Assembly (NCBI GenBank): GCA_026929865.2
Contig: CM049405.1
Location: 22,376,001-22,440,000 of the forward strand
DNA: 64,000 bases
Direction of reading: 5' to 3'
Source: Hyperoplus lanceolatus
Lineage: Eukaryota > Chordata > Actinopteri > Uranoscopiformes > Ammodytidae
Position numbers and translations under genes: made by a program. Position 1 is the stretch's first letter; the number at the start of each line of letters is the position of its first letter. The notes under the pieces are model-generated. The model was given only the letters and a program-made list of their open reading frames with translations. It had not been told where the DNA came from and made no database searches. Below are positions 46,617 through 57,864 of this stretch, piece by piece.

Positions 46617-48253
46617 GGTAACACTTTACAATAAGGTACACAAAATTGTAGTAGCTACTACATACCTACTACATAGTTTTTTTTTTTTTGCGCTACCTAT
46701 GTGTTAGGTAGCACAAAAAAAAAACCCTATGTGTTACCTACTACATAGTTTTTTTTTTTTTGCGCTACCTATGTGTTAGGTAGCACAAAAAAAAAACCCT
46801 ATGTGTTACCTACTACATAGTTTTTTTTTTGCGCTACCTATGTGTTAGGTAGCACAAAAAAAAAACCCCTATGTGTTAGGTAGCACATAGGGGTTTTTTT
46901 TTGTGCTACCTATGTGTTAGGGTAGCACAAAAAAAAAACCCTATGTGTTACCTACTACATATTTTTTTTTTTTTTGCGCTACCTATGTGTTAGGTAGCAC
47001 AAAAAAAAAACCCTATGTGTTACCTACTACATAGTTTTTTTTTTTTTGCGCTACCTATGTGTTAGGTAGCACAAAAAAAAAAACCCTATGTGTTACCTAC
47101 TACATAGTTTTTTTTTTTTGCGCTACCTATGTGTTAGGTAGCACAAAAAAAAAACCCTATGTGTTACCTACTACATAGTTTTTTTTTTTTGCGCTACCTA
47201 TGTGTTAGGTAGCACAAAAAAAAAACCCTTTGTGTTACCTACTACATAGTTTTTTTTTTTTTGCGCTACCTATGTGTTAGGTAGCAAAAAAAAACCCTAT
47301 GTGTTACCTACTACATAGTTTTTTTTTGCGCTACCTATGTGTTAGGTAGCACAAAAAAAAACCCTATGTGTTACCTACTACATGTGTTTTTTTTTTTTGC
47401 GCTACCTATGTGTTAGGTAGCACAAAAAAAAACCCTTTGTGTTACCTACTACATAGTTTTTTTTTTTGCGCTACCTATGTGTTAGGTAGCACAAAAAAAA
47501 ACCCTATGTGTTACCTACTACATAGTTTTTTTTGCGCTACCTATGTGTTAGGTAGCACAAAAAAAAACCCTATGTGTTACCTACTATATAGTTTTTTTTT
47601 TGTGCTACCTAACACATAGGTAGCGCAAAAAAAAAAAACTATGTAGTAGGTAACACATAAGGGTTTTTTTGTGCTAACTAACACATAGGTAGCGCAAAAA
47701 AAAAATATGTAGTAGGTAACACAAGGTTTTTTTTTGTGCTACCTAACACATAGGTAGCGCAAAAAAAACTATGTAGTAGGTAACACATAGGGGGTTTTTT
47801 TTTGTGCTACCTAACACATAGGTAGCACAAAAAAAAACCCTATGTGCTACCTAACACATAGAGGTTTTTTTTTTGTGCTACCTAACACATAGGTAGCGCA
47901 AAAAAAAAAAACTATGTAGTAGGTAACACATAGGTTTTTTTTTGTGCTACCTAACACATAGGTAGCAAAAAAAAAAAACTATGTAGTAGGTAACACATAG
48001 GGGTTTTTTTTTTTGTGCTAACTAACACATAGGTAGCCAAAAAAAAAAACTATGTAGTAGGTAACACATAGGTTTTTTTTTTGTGCTACCTAACACATAG
48101 GTAGCACAAAAAATAAAAAAACCCTATGTGCTACCTAACACATATGGTTTTTTTTTTTGTGCTACCTAACACATAGGTAGCAAAAAAAAAAAACTATGTA
48201 GTAGGTATGTAGTAGCTACTACAATTTTGTGTACCTTATTGTAAAGTGTTACC
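46617..48253. mobile_element. hAT-type element expanded into a 1.64-kb palindromic tandem array
   Basis: Target duplications gactttct lie at 46609-46616 and 48254-48261, and the inverted ends are ggtaacactttacaataagg. The left half holds about thirteen units of roughly 70 bp, each with 'gctacctatgtgttaggtag', an A-run, 'tgttacctactacatag' and a T-run. After about 47590 the units run in reverse for about nine more copies. Each unit core is itself a hairpin (gctaccta/taggtagc). It has no coding capacity; the open frame at 47368-47619 is an artefact of the repeats. Confidence 0.95.
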
Positions 48254-48383
48254 GACTTTCTTTATCCAATGTCTGAGGAGAAAATCGAACCACATCAATA
48301 AAAAAGCTGCTGGATGACTAACTCATCTCAGTTTCTTTCTTATATTTTAATTTCCTTCCCTGGTACGGAGGTGGTTTGTATTA

Positions 48384-49871
48384 CAGTGTTTGCCTAATGC
48401 TTACACACTAATAGTGGTTGCTAGGCCCAAAGCATCACAACCTCTAACTTTGGTGACCATGCCCTAAACACAAGCACCAACCCTACTAACACAATAAGTG
48501 CTTTGCACTGTGTTTGAAATTATCCAACACACTTTTTTGCAAAACTCTACACACAGTGTTATACATAAGACACATTGGTCAAAAAGGAAATCACCTGCAA
48601 TCCTTTGGAAAACACATCTATTTAAAATACAAAACACAACTAAAATTGGAAAAGCACACAGATTCACACACATGAAAAATAAAAAATAAAGCTAATATAA
48701 TACCAATCAGTGTGAGCCTTAGCATTACACATAGACCTCAGGTGAGCTCAGCTCCTTTGTGAGACAGTAAGAGTCAGGGGAAGAGGACAAAAGAGAGTGG
48801 CAGGAGGACGATGACAAAGGAGACAACAGACGGAGACAGGGTCACTATAGTGGACCATGTTATAGATCATGGCCTAACAATATAGGAGGCTGGTCTGAGA
48901 TTCCAGCCCAACAAAACAATAGCTCCATAATTAGGACATTTAGACTGGATATCAGGAATATTTTTGCTGTTGCTTCTGAAAGGATGACATTGCATGTGAT
49001 GTCGATGAGGCGATGTAGCCAGACACAAACGGGAGGCGGTATCCAAAGGATTCATAATCCACTCGCCCCGTTCCTTACAACACATCTTTTTTTTTACTGT
49101 AATTGTTTCAGAGTTCATAGTGACACACTGAATTGCTTGTTGAACTGCAATCCTACCTATTCGTTGTGTTTTTTTCTTTTGTTGGCCAAAACCATGAAAT
49201 TGCAATATAAACTTGTTTTCTTTTCTAATTGAAAATATAGTGGATCAATCTTTCCAAAAAATTCTGCAAAAGGTTGGATACGGCACGCAAGGCGATATTT
49301 CCCTCGTTGCTTGGCAAGGGAGGACATTGCCTGTGACGTGGATGAGGTGATGTGGCCAGATGCCAACAGGAGACAGGATTCATAGCCTAAATGTCTTGCA
49401 ATCATTCCCTTAGAACACTATGTTTTGTAGAATATTCTAGTTGTACCATTTCTTTTTTTTACTTTTGCAAAAACCTGAAATGGCAAAATAAAATTTAAAA
49501 TCTGAAGCATTTACATTTTGTTTTCATGTGTCTAGATCAACTGTAGTGGATCAATCTTTCACAAAAAAAATCTGTATGAGACTTTCAAAGTCAAAAACCA
49601 TCCAAAGTACTGAATACAGCTGTGTTTTGCATAAAGCACGTCTGTGTGTTGTTACTGCTAGGAAAGAGTAATTCAAAAGTGCATGTGTGTATTGTTTTGA
49701 TGCTAAAAACAGTTTTGAAATGGGATTGTTAGGTTTTGTTTCAAGAGTTTCATTTTGCCGTATAAGTTAGAAGTTTATCTCCATGTGCTTTGTCCTATTC
49801 GGCCTGTGTGTTAAGTTTTGACACAATGGGCGAAAGTCTGCAACATGTGTGTAAGCATTCGGCAAAAACTG
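48384..49871 (+). mobile_element. Deleted Tc1/mariner-type element, copy 1, TA duplication
   Basis: It is flanked by TA (48382-48383 and 49872-49873). The ends are 'cagtgtttgcctaatgctta' and the complement of 'taagcattcggcaaaaactg'. Around 48840-48960 the + strand reads VTIVDHVIDHGLTI, a stop, then EAGLRFQPN, matching the DNA-binding part of a mariner-type transposase. The rest of the gene is gone. A 'gatgaggcgatgtagccaga' block and its neighbour occur twice (about 49000 and 49340), an internal duplication absent from copy 2. Confidence 0.82.
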
Positions 49872-52022
49872 TAATGATGGCTTTTGCTACACATGTATTA
49901 CCCCGCTCAGTGAATGAACAGACATAATGCAGTTTATTTGTCTTACAGTTGCCACAGATTTTTCAAAACGTAATAAAAAAGAACCAAACTAAGTTTATTG
50001 TACAGTAGTATTATGTAGTAATAATACATTGTTGTAAAGCATTTTAGACAATTACCTATTCATCAATGAATATTATAATGTTTGTACTTTATAAAATAAA
50101 TTAAAAAATGAATTTCCCTTTTTCAACAGAGATTTTCTGGTATTTAAAAAAAAAAAAAAAGTTGAGCAAACGGCCGTCAAAGATGGTTGTATAGGACAAA
50201 TTTCCAGACGTAAACTGACAAGGTTTGGTAAAAAAACAACAACACCTAGTTTATTTATACTAGTATGATAGCAAAATAGCCTCGCAATTTCAAAATTTAC
50301 CAGTGCTTGAAACAATTGTGTGAATGAAGCTATTTTCCCCTGGCAACATCTCCCAATATTCTAATCACTTTTCCAAATGACCATCTGCTTACATGACAAT
50401 AAGATGTTCATGTCCATGCATATGCAGAGCAGGGATTGGTGTGTGTGTGTGTGTGTGTGGGGGGGGTGGGGACACCAGTTAGGCACATTGAATATCAAAG
50501 GTTTTGTCAGTCTCTATAGAGAATCAACCCATTTAACATTTACAGAAATCTGAAATATGGATTACAGAGAACATTTTAGGAAACATCTTCCATTTAGTGA
50601 TATAAATTACTTGTGCATAAACAGATACATCATTTCCCTTGCATTAAGAGTGCCAATAAGTATATTTTGAAGGCTCCGGCTACAGTAAATCCCGTTCTGA
50701 TGCAAACTGAAATTACGAGCGTCCGAGGGTGAAATCAGTAACATAATCATGCAGCAAGTGAAGACGCTCATTCCCTTAACTTTCCCCTCATTATGCAAAT
50801 CTTCATTCATCACACACTCATCTTCGTTAATACTTTTCATGTCAGTCATTTTTATATATTTGACATAATGCTTTAAATCAACATGCAATCAAGACGTCTA
50901 TGCAGCGGTGTGGGTTCTGACTAGATTTGGTCTTCAGTCAGGCCGGCGGCGTCCATAAATACTGCAGGAAGTATTTCGCTTCTCTTGATTATTCCGTTTG
51001 AATCTGTGCAGCCATTTTCCAATCACAGGAGTGAAAGGGAATCAACAATGTGATTATGCTCTCGATTTGAAAAGTTCCTATGCGAGTTTTCAGAGGACTT
51101 TTGCATTCAAATAATCCCAGCTGAACGTCCATGCAGCCTACAGCAGTGCAGGTGTGTGGTATTTTTGTATCTGACAGCCGGCTCCCAAATGAGTTAAAGG
51201 AAGGAAGCAAACAGCTGCAAAGGTTTAAAAGTGATTATTTCAGAGTCTCTGTGTGTGCTGTTTAATATTCATACCATTACTTAGTGTACTTAGTGTCATG
51301 ATGAGGTGTGGACCCAAACTCTTCTGTGTGAGACATTCACCCTTTTGAAATCTTTGGGGTTTTAGTCTTCAACCTCTCCAGTCTCAATGTGTGTTGAGGA
51401 GAACTTCAAATTCACTATATAGAAAGAAGTTATTTGAAATGAGTTCAATTGCATGCTTCCGTGCAGATGAAATCTGAAGGTCAGAGGCGTTATGTTTACA
51501 GGTTGTCCGTCTGTCCATCTGTACATACGCATGTGCAACTGTCCGTCCGTCCGTCCGTCCGGGCCATTCTTGTGTGTGCAATATATCATGAACTCTTTAA
51601 TGTTTTTTCTTCGAACGTTTGCACAAATGTCACTGTATTTCAAGGATGCACTGCATAAATTTGGATTGGAGGTAATAGGTCAAAGATCAAAGTCACTGTT
51701 GACCTAATGGATTTCTGTAAAATGTAGAACAAACTCACACCTTAATTAGAGGATCAACTGATTACATTTTGATTACATTCAAATATCAAGGTCATTGCGT
51801 ATTGTGAATGCAATATCTGAAAGACATTTTTCTGCAAAGTTCGCACCGATGTCGACTCTGAACTGAATAGATTTTGAGAGGCAAAGGTCAAAGGATAGCG
51901 CAACCTTACATATTTAGATTGTAGGGTCTTAGGAGCTTTACCCTCTCTAAATCATTGCCTAAAATTGTAATTTCGACAATTGTATGCCTTGCCTCTTCTA
52001 GGCATATAACCAGTTGTTGTTA
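49872..52022 (+). other. gpr39: gpr39 intron segment without exons
   Basis: It contains a poly(A) run near 50145, a short (TG)n/G run near 50440-50470 and a GTCC/GTCT microsatellite at 51507-51560. The part from 50640 to 51230 looks unique and mixed in composition. No exon is recognisable on either strand. Confidence 0.5.
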
Positions 52023-52252
52023 TTAAAGGGGACATATTATGAAAAACCAAACATTGCCGGTGTTTGGGCGCACTGTTTAGGTTATTGGCGTCCCTACCAG
52101 CACACACAAGCTTCAAAAAGACAAATATGTCAGTTTCTTCTGGGACACTTATTTCGAAAAAGGGGATTTGAAGGTTTGTTCCAAAATACACCGACTGATG
52201 ACGAAATCGGTCGGTTTTCATTATCATAAATACCCCACTGGAAAGCTCACCA

Positions 52253-52395
52253 GAAACTCGGCAGTTGATTGGCAAATCAAGACGCCCAGCCAAACACACC
52301 TGGTTGAGCCTCCACTCGCTTCATGCAACAACAAGCTGCAGTGTGAGCTCAACCTCAAGCTACCATCACACCCCAGCCTCGGCTACCTAGGGCTC
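52253..52395 (+). repeat. Flank duplication, left copy
   Basis: This segment ('gaaactcggcagttgattgg' through 'ctagggctc') recurs at 55722-55872 on the other side of the LTR element, with small indels. It is far too long to be a retroviral-type target duplication. Confidence 0.9.
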
Positions 52396-52788
52396 TGTTA
52401 CGATGAGGCAGGCAGGCAGGCAGGCAGGAAAACAGGACCCAAATGCAAGACGTAAAACTAAAAGATATTTATTGTCCAACAACTTAACAAAAAAAAACCA
52501 ACAGGCGAACAACCAGGAGAAACAGAAAAAACAAAGAACAGGCACGGGACAGACTCACCAACAGGAAACAATGCTCGCACAGGGAACAAAGAAACACTGG
52601 GGGTTATATACACACACAAGACAGGGTAGACAACGAGAGACAGGTGAAACACATTAGGGCAGGGAGCAGTAATCAAACAGGAGGGAAACTTGACAGGACA
52701 TGGGGAGGAACAAGACAGACATACCAAAATAAAACAGGAAACACAGGGGATCACCAAAACAAGACACAACAAAGACAGACCCATGACA
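52396..52788 (-). repeat. LTR of the 52396-55707 element (3' LTR by its minus orientation)
   Basis: It starts tgttacgatg and ends catgaca on the + strand. It includes a (GGCA)n run at its edge and a 'ttatatac' TATA region on the complementary strand. The partner is at 55320-55707. Confidence 0.88.
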
Positions 52789-53137
52789 GTACCTCTAAAA
52801 GGTCGACTTCCCAGGCGACCAAAAAAAAAAAAGTAAAACCCAAACAGGGTGGGGAGCCAGGAGGAGACAAACAAAAAACATGGCCTGGGGCAGAGCACGG
52901 GGGTGACTGGCTGGACAGGGAACTGAGGGGGCAGAATGGAGGGGTTTCTCAGGCGGCCGACCTGGGGGGGTGCTAGGACACGGTAGGGAGCTTCAGGCGG
53001 ACGGCCTGGACGGTGAGGGCTCAGTCCCTCTGGAGGCCTGCAGCGACGAAGACGAGGAACCCCTTCTGGAGGACAGCAAGGGCGGAACCACTCAGGAGGC
53101 CGGTGGCGACGAAGATGAAGGCGAGGGAACCCTTCAG

Positions 53138-53345
53138 GAGGCCGGCGGCGAGGGCGACATCCCCCTTCTGGGGGCCGGCGGCGAGGGCGACATCCCCCTT
53201 CTGGGGGCCGGCGGCGAGGGCGACATCCCCCTTCTGGGGGCCGGCGGCGAGGGCGACATCCCCCTTCTGGGGGCCGGCGGCGAGGGCGACATCCCCCTTC
53301 TGGGGGCCGGCGGCGAGGTCGACATCCCCCTTCTGGAGGCCGGCG
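53138..53345. repeat. 33-bp GC-rich minisatellite inside the LTR element
   Basis: About six units of 'ggccggcggcgagggcgaca' plus 'tcccccttctggg' lie head to tail. The unit is a multiple of three, so several frames stay open on both strands; these frames are not evidence of a protein. Confidence 0.95.
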
Positions 53346-53429
53346 GCGAGGCAGGGGGCAGGGCCCCTCAGGCAGGGATAGGGGGCAGGGCCCCTCAGGC
53401 AGGGATAGGGGGCAGGGCTCCTCGGGCGT

Positions 53430-53880
53430 TAACAGGGAGCTGGGCCCCTCGGGCGCAACAGGGAGCTGGGCCCGGCGCAACAGGAGCTGGGCCCCGGGAG
53501 GCAACACGGGCTGGGCCTCGGGAGGTAACACCGGGCTGGGCCCCTCGGGAGGCAACACGGGGGCTGGGTCTCTTCGGGAGGCAACACGTGGGCTAGCCCT
53601 TCGGGAGGCAACTCGAGACTGGCCCCTCGGGCGGCAACACGGAGCTGGGCCCCTCGGGAGGCAACACGGGGCTGGGCCCCTCGGGAGGCAACACGGGGCT
53701 GGGCCCCTCGGGAGGCAACACGGGGCTGGGCCCCTCGGGAGGCAACACGGGGCTGGGCCCTTCGGGAGGCAACACGGGGCTGGGCCCCGGGAGGCAACAC
53801 GGGACTGGGCCCTTCGGGCGGCAACACGGAGCTGGGCCCCTCGGACAGGAACGGAGGAGGAGGCCCCTCGGACAGGAACG
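53430..53880. repeat. 27-bp minisatellite 'gggctgggcccctcgggagg'
   Basis: Roughly fifteen imperfect units with a 'caacacg' end fill this part of the LTR element. The centre (53655-53780) is the most regular. Confidence 0.92.
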
Positions 53881-53914
53881 GAGGAGGGGGTCCCTCGGGC
53901 AGGCAAGCTATAGG

Positions 53915-54290
53915 GCGGTCCCCCTCTGGAAGGCGTAGAAGGCGGTCCCCCTCTGGAAGGCGTAGAAGGCGGTCCCCTCTGGAAGGCGTAGAAGGCGGTC
54001 CCCCTCTGGGAGGCGTAAGGCGGTCCCCCTCTGGAGGCGTAGAAGGCGGTCCCTCTCTTGGAAGGCGTAGAAGGGCGGTCCCCCTGGAAGGCGTAGAAGG
54101 CGGTCCCCCTGGAAGGCGAGAAGGCGGTCCCCCTGGGAAGGCGTAGAAGGCGGTCCCCCTCTGGAAGGCGTAGAAGGCGGTCCCCTCTGAAGGCGTAGAA
54201 GGCGGTCCCCCTCTGGAAGGCGTAGAAGGCGGTCCCCTCTGGAAGGCGTAGATGTCCCCCTCTGGAAGGCGTAGAAAGCAGGCCCACTGC
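53915..54290. repeat. 27-bp minisatellite 'ggcggtccccctctggaagg'
   Basis: About fourteen units, each closed by 'cgtagaa', with small length changes between units. It is the third array of the LTR element interior. Confidence 0.92.
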
Positions 54291-54309
54291 TAGCATGCTT
54301 GCTGCAGGG

Positions 54310-54880
54310 ACCCGGGCCTGAAGCTTGTTACTGGAAGCCAGAGCCTGGGCCTTGTTACTGGAAGCCAGGGCCTGGGGCCTGTTACTGGAAGCCAGGGCCT
54401 GGGACCTGTTGCTGGAAGCCGGGGCCTGGGGCTTGTTGCTGGAGGCCGGGGCCTGGGGCTTGCTGCTGGAGACCGGGGCCTGGGGCTTGCTGCTGGAGGC
54501 CGGGGCCTGGGGCTTGCTGCTGGAGACCGGGGCCTGGGGCTGGCTGCTGGAGGCCGGGGCCTGGGGCTTGCTGCTGGAGGCCGGGGCCTGGGGCTTGCTG
54601 CTGGAGGCCGGGGCCTGGGGCTTGCTGCTGGAGACCGGGGCCTGGGGCTTGCTGCTGGAGGCCGGGGCCTGGGGCTTGGTGCTGGAGGCCGGGCCTGGGG
54701 CTTGCTGCTGGAGGCCGGGGCCTGGGGCTTGCTGCTGGAGGCCGGGGCCTGGGGCTTGCTGCTGGAGGCCGGGGCCTGGGGCTTGCTGCTGGAGGCCGGG
54801 GCCTGGGGCTTGCTGCTGGAGGCCGGGGCCTGGGGCTTGCTGCTGGAGACCGGGCCTGGAGCTTGTTGCTGGAGTGGCCG
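54310..54880. repeat. 27-bp minisatellite 'ggccggggcctggggcttgc'
   Basis: About twenty units, each joined by 'tgctggag'. It is the longest and most regular array, with open frames on both strands caused by its 27-bp period. Confidence 0.94.
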
Positions 54881-55319
54881 AGGGGCAACTCGGGAGCTGG
54901 AGAGCATCCGCAGAATGGATGGCAATCCAAACTTACCATCCCCACTCTGATAGGTCCTTTAAAGCCGGAGACGGTTGGTAGCTGGGACTCGGGGGCTGAG
55001 GCTTGAAGCTGAACACCGGAGGCAGTGGCTGAGGCTGGAGCGTGGAGGCTTAGGACGGTTGCAAAATCTGGGTGGCAGGCGGGTGTCTCAGGCCAAAAAA
55101 ACTGTGGGGTTGGAGAAGCTCACTGCCCACTCGGGTAAGGCGCCCTCCAACTCGGGCTTAGCAGCGACAGCCTTGTAAATACCCGCCAACACATACCCCC
55201 TGCTCCCTCCTACTGGGAATGTCTCCAGCCGTCCATGGCACTGATAATAAAGATAGCATGTCCTCCAGCTCATGGCAAAAAAGAGCGTCTGCTGGGTCCA
55301 ATCTGGGTGGGCAGCATTC

Positions 55320-55707
55320 TGTTACGATGTGGCAGACAGGCAGGCAGGAAAACAGGACCCAAATGCAAGACGTAAACTAAAAGATATTTATTGTCCAAAA
55401 CTTAACAAAAAAGGCCAACAGGCGAACATCCAGGAGAACAGGAAAACATAGAACAAGCACGGGACAGACTCACCAACAGGAAACAATGCTCGCACAGGGA
55501 ACAAAGAAACACTGGGGGTTATATACACACACAAGACAGGGTAGACAACGAGAGACAGGTGAAACACATTAGGGGCGGGAAACAGAAAGCAATCAAACAG
55601 GAGGGAAACTTGACAGGACATGGGGAGGAACAAGACAGACATACCAAAATAAAACAGGAAACACAGGGGATCACCAAAACAAGACACAACAAAGACAGAC
55701 CATGACA
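55320..55707 (-). repeat. LTR of the 52396-55707 element (5' LTR by its minus orientation)
   Basis: It is the partner of 52396-52788 and begins tgttacgatg. On the minus strand it would hold the promoter, with TATATAA near 55520-55527. Confidence 0.88.
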
Positions 55708-55721
55708 CTCCGTGGCTCCGT

Positions 55722-55872
55722 GAAACTCGGCAGTTGATTGGCAAATCAAGACGCCCCGTTGGTAACCAAACACACCTGGCTGAGCCTCCACTCGCTCATG
55801 CAACAACAAGCTGCAGTGTGAGCTCAACCTCAAGCTACCATCACACCCCAGCCTCGAAGCACACTAGGGCTC
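55722..55872 (+). repeat. Flank duplication, right copy
   Basis: It matches 52253-52395 almost throughout. It carries an extra 'cgttggta' segment and a different sequence just before 'ctagggctc'. Confidence 0.9.
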
Positions 55873-57864
55873 AATGGATTTACTTATTTTTTTGTTAGGC
55901 TATCTCCAGCATAGGTTTGCAATCTGTTACTGTGATCAAAGCCTTTTGACTGGAGTGTGGAGGAGACTGTGCCAGGAAGACTGAGAGACACCATCCGTCC
56001 GAAATGTAAGTAGTCCTATTTTAAAGATAATTCTGTCCGTTTGTCTAATGTCTGTAATGTGCTTTATTTTATCCCTCCTATAATAACCAACACCTACTGA
56101 AATGAGAGAATGCGGGGTTTAGTCGTTAGCATTAGCGCCTGCTAGCTTTACTGTTAGCTTTATGCTAACGGTTAGAGCTAGAGTCTTTGCAGTGACTGTT
56201 ATTTGGCTCAGAGCCTCACATTAGTCCTGCCGTGACAGCCCCTGTGTGAAAAACAGACGGTGAAACTGTAGGGTGTGTTGGAAACTGAAAAGCATTTTTT
56301 TAATAGCTTCATCCTGCTACCTGTCTGATTGTATAGCCTCAAGTACACACCTAATAAGTCTGCGGATTAGTGTGTAGTACAAGCGCAGTGGGCCTATTAC
56401 ATGATCTCCAATGTAATGTACAAATAGACAGGAATACTGTAAGTTGTCTCTGCAGGTGTTTGTTTCCTGTCCATTATATTTCAAAAAGCACACAGTATCA
56501 CTAAGAACTTGTTGCTTATTGAGCCAGGGCTATACTGGAATTTGTTGGGCTTTGCCATAACAGATGTATGATGCAGGGGCCTAAGGTACATGTCAGTTTG
56601 GGGCTACATGATGTAACATTGAATGTGCCATGTTTTACAGGTATCTGAGTGACCTGATGGAGCGGAGACTGCCACTCAAGACCGTCACACTATCCGGTTC
56701 TTCAGGAGGAGGATGTCACTGGGTGACAGGTGGTCTCTCTTTAGTCCCAATGAACAGCTTGACAGTTACATAAAAGCAGGGTTTTGCCTCTGTCACAGTG
56801 TACACTTCCATATTTTCATTCCACTGGCTGTGAATAAACTGCTGCATTTAAGGATGTTTTTGGTCTTTTAAAATGTAATGATACTGTTTTATCTGAGAAA
56901 ATCTTCAGCGAGATGAACATGTGAGTTTCAAGTAATCCTTTACTACAGGGAGCAAACAGTGACAGTAAGCAACACAGTACATTTTTTAACGGTAAAACTT
57001 TATTATGAATGAGTGATCACAATACAAATGATACATTATCTACTAGATATTTCTGAAATGTTGTTGTGATAATTTGCAGCTCTGACAAACCTAAAAGATA
57101 ATTATTTCAACCATACATTTTACAAAAGATAATGCCTTCAGTGAATCTTGACATGATTCAGGATACATTCTTTTCCATTATGGTTACTGTACATTTTTAC
57201 ATGTCAACTCAGTATCGGTTCACAACCAAAGCTTTTTCACTCCACTGGGCTGTAGACTGACCTGTAAAGACAAACGTAAAACAGGGTGTATGCTACCAGT
57301 TTAGAGAGTTTATGCATAAATACTTAGCTCAAATTATGTTATTGACTGTGACATAATTAAACAGTATTTACCTGAGGATAATGTCAGGGAAATCAGAAAT
57401 CTTGATGCCATTTTCACAGTTTTCAGCTCAGACTCCTGTCTGAACAGGTTCAGTTGTACATCTTTTTTTTAGTCAGGAACTGGTTAGTGTGCTGATATTT
57501 GTGGTAGAAATGAGCTAAATATGTTTACATTGGTCTCCATGCTGCATTGGCCAAAAGTAAACAAAATCCGACAGCTGGGCGGTGCCATGCCCATGTAGGT
57601 AGGTATAGAGTAATGAGCAGGGGCGTGTGCATGCACGCCCATTTAGATCTGACCAGTCAGAGCAGACTAGTATTTTTGCGAAGGGGGGTAGATGTCAAAA
57701 CCAACCTTTTGAGATAGAGGCAAAAGAAGGCTGGAAAAGGCGATGAAGATATGGGCAATGGTAGAAAACAAATGGGTTTTTTGAACAATAAACCATGAAA
57801 ACCTTTTCTAGTAGACCTTGGAAATACACCTTTAAAACCGAGATTTAGCATAATATGTCCCCTT

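Larger units (their letters stand above)
52396..55707 (-). mobile_element. Non-autonomous LTR retrotransposon fossil, probably Ty3/gypsy-type
   Basis: Two direct LTRs (52396-52788 and 55320-55707) start TG and end CA on either strand. Read on the minus strand they begin TGTCATGG and contain a TATATAA box and an AATAAA signal, so transcription runs right to left. The LTRs look about 93-95% identical by eye, suggesting moderate age. Between them I see no gag, protease, RT or integrase motifs; the interior is four GC-rich tandem arrays. The minus-strand LTR start and the preceding 'gaggtac' resemble fish gypsy-type elements. It lacks its own enzymes and would depend on a relative. Confidence 0.82.
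52026..57864. mobile_element. Harbinger-like element with 'aaggggacatattatg' ends, hosting an LTR element
   Basis: The terminal inverted repeats are aaggggacatattatg on the left and its complement on the right. TTA lies at 52023-52025 and 57865-57867. The interior contains the LTR element at 52396-55707. Beyond that, 55873-57864 is AT-rich with no recognisable transposase, so this is probably a non-autonomous Harbinger relative about 2.4 kb long before the insertion. Confidence 0.75.

Noticed and set aside
46617-48253. CRISPR-like array because of regular repeats
   Set aside because: This is a vertebrate genome, the units are contiguous without unique spacers, and transposon ends with target duplications bound the array.
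52458-54296. 612-codon open frame on the minus strand
   Set aside because: It is produced by GC-rich tandem repeats with periods divisible by three and runs into an LTR; there is no domain and similar open frames exist on the other strand.
54299-55006. Overlapping repeat-encoded frames in several phases on both strands
   Set aside because: These are shadows of the 27-bp minisatellite, not evidence of genes.
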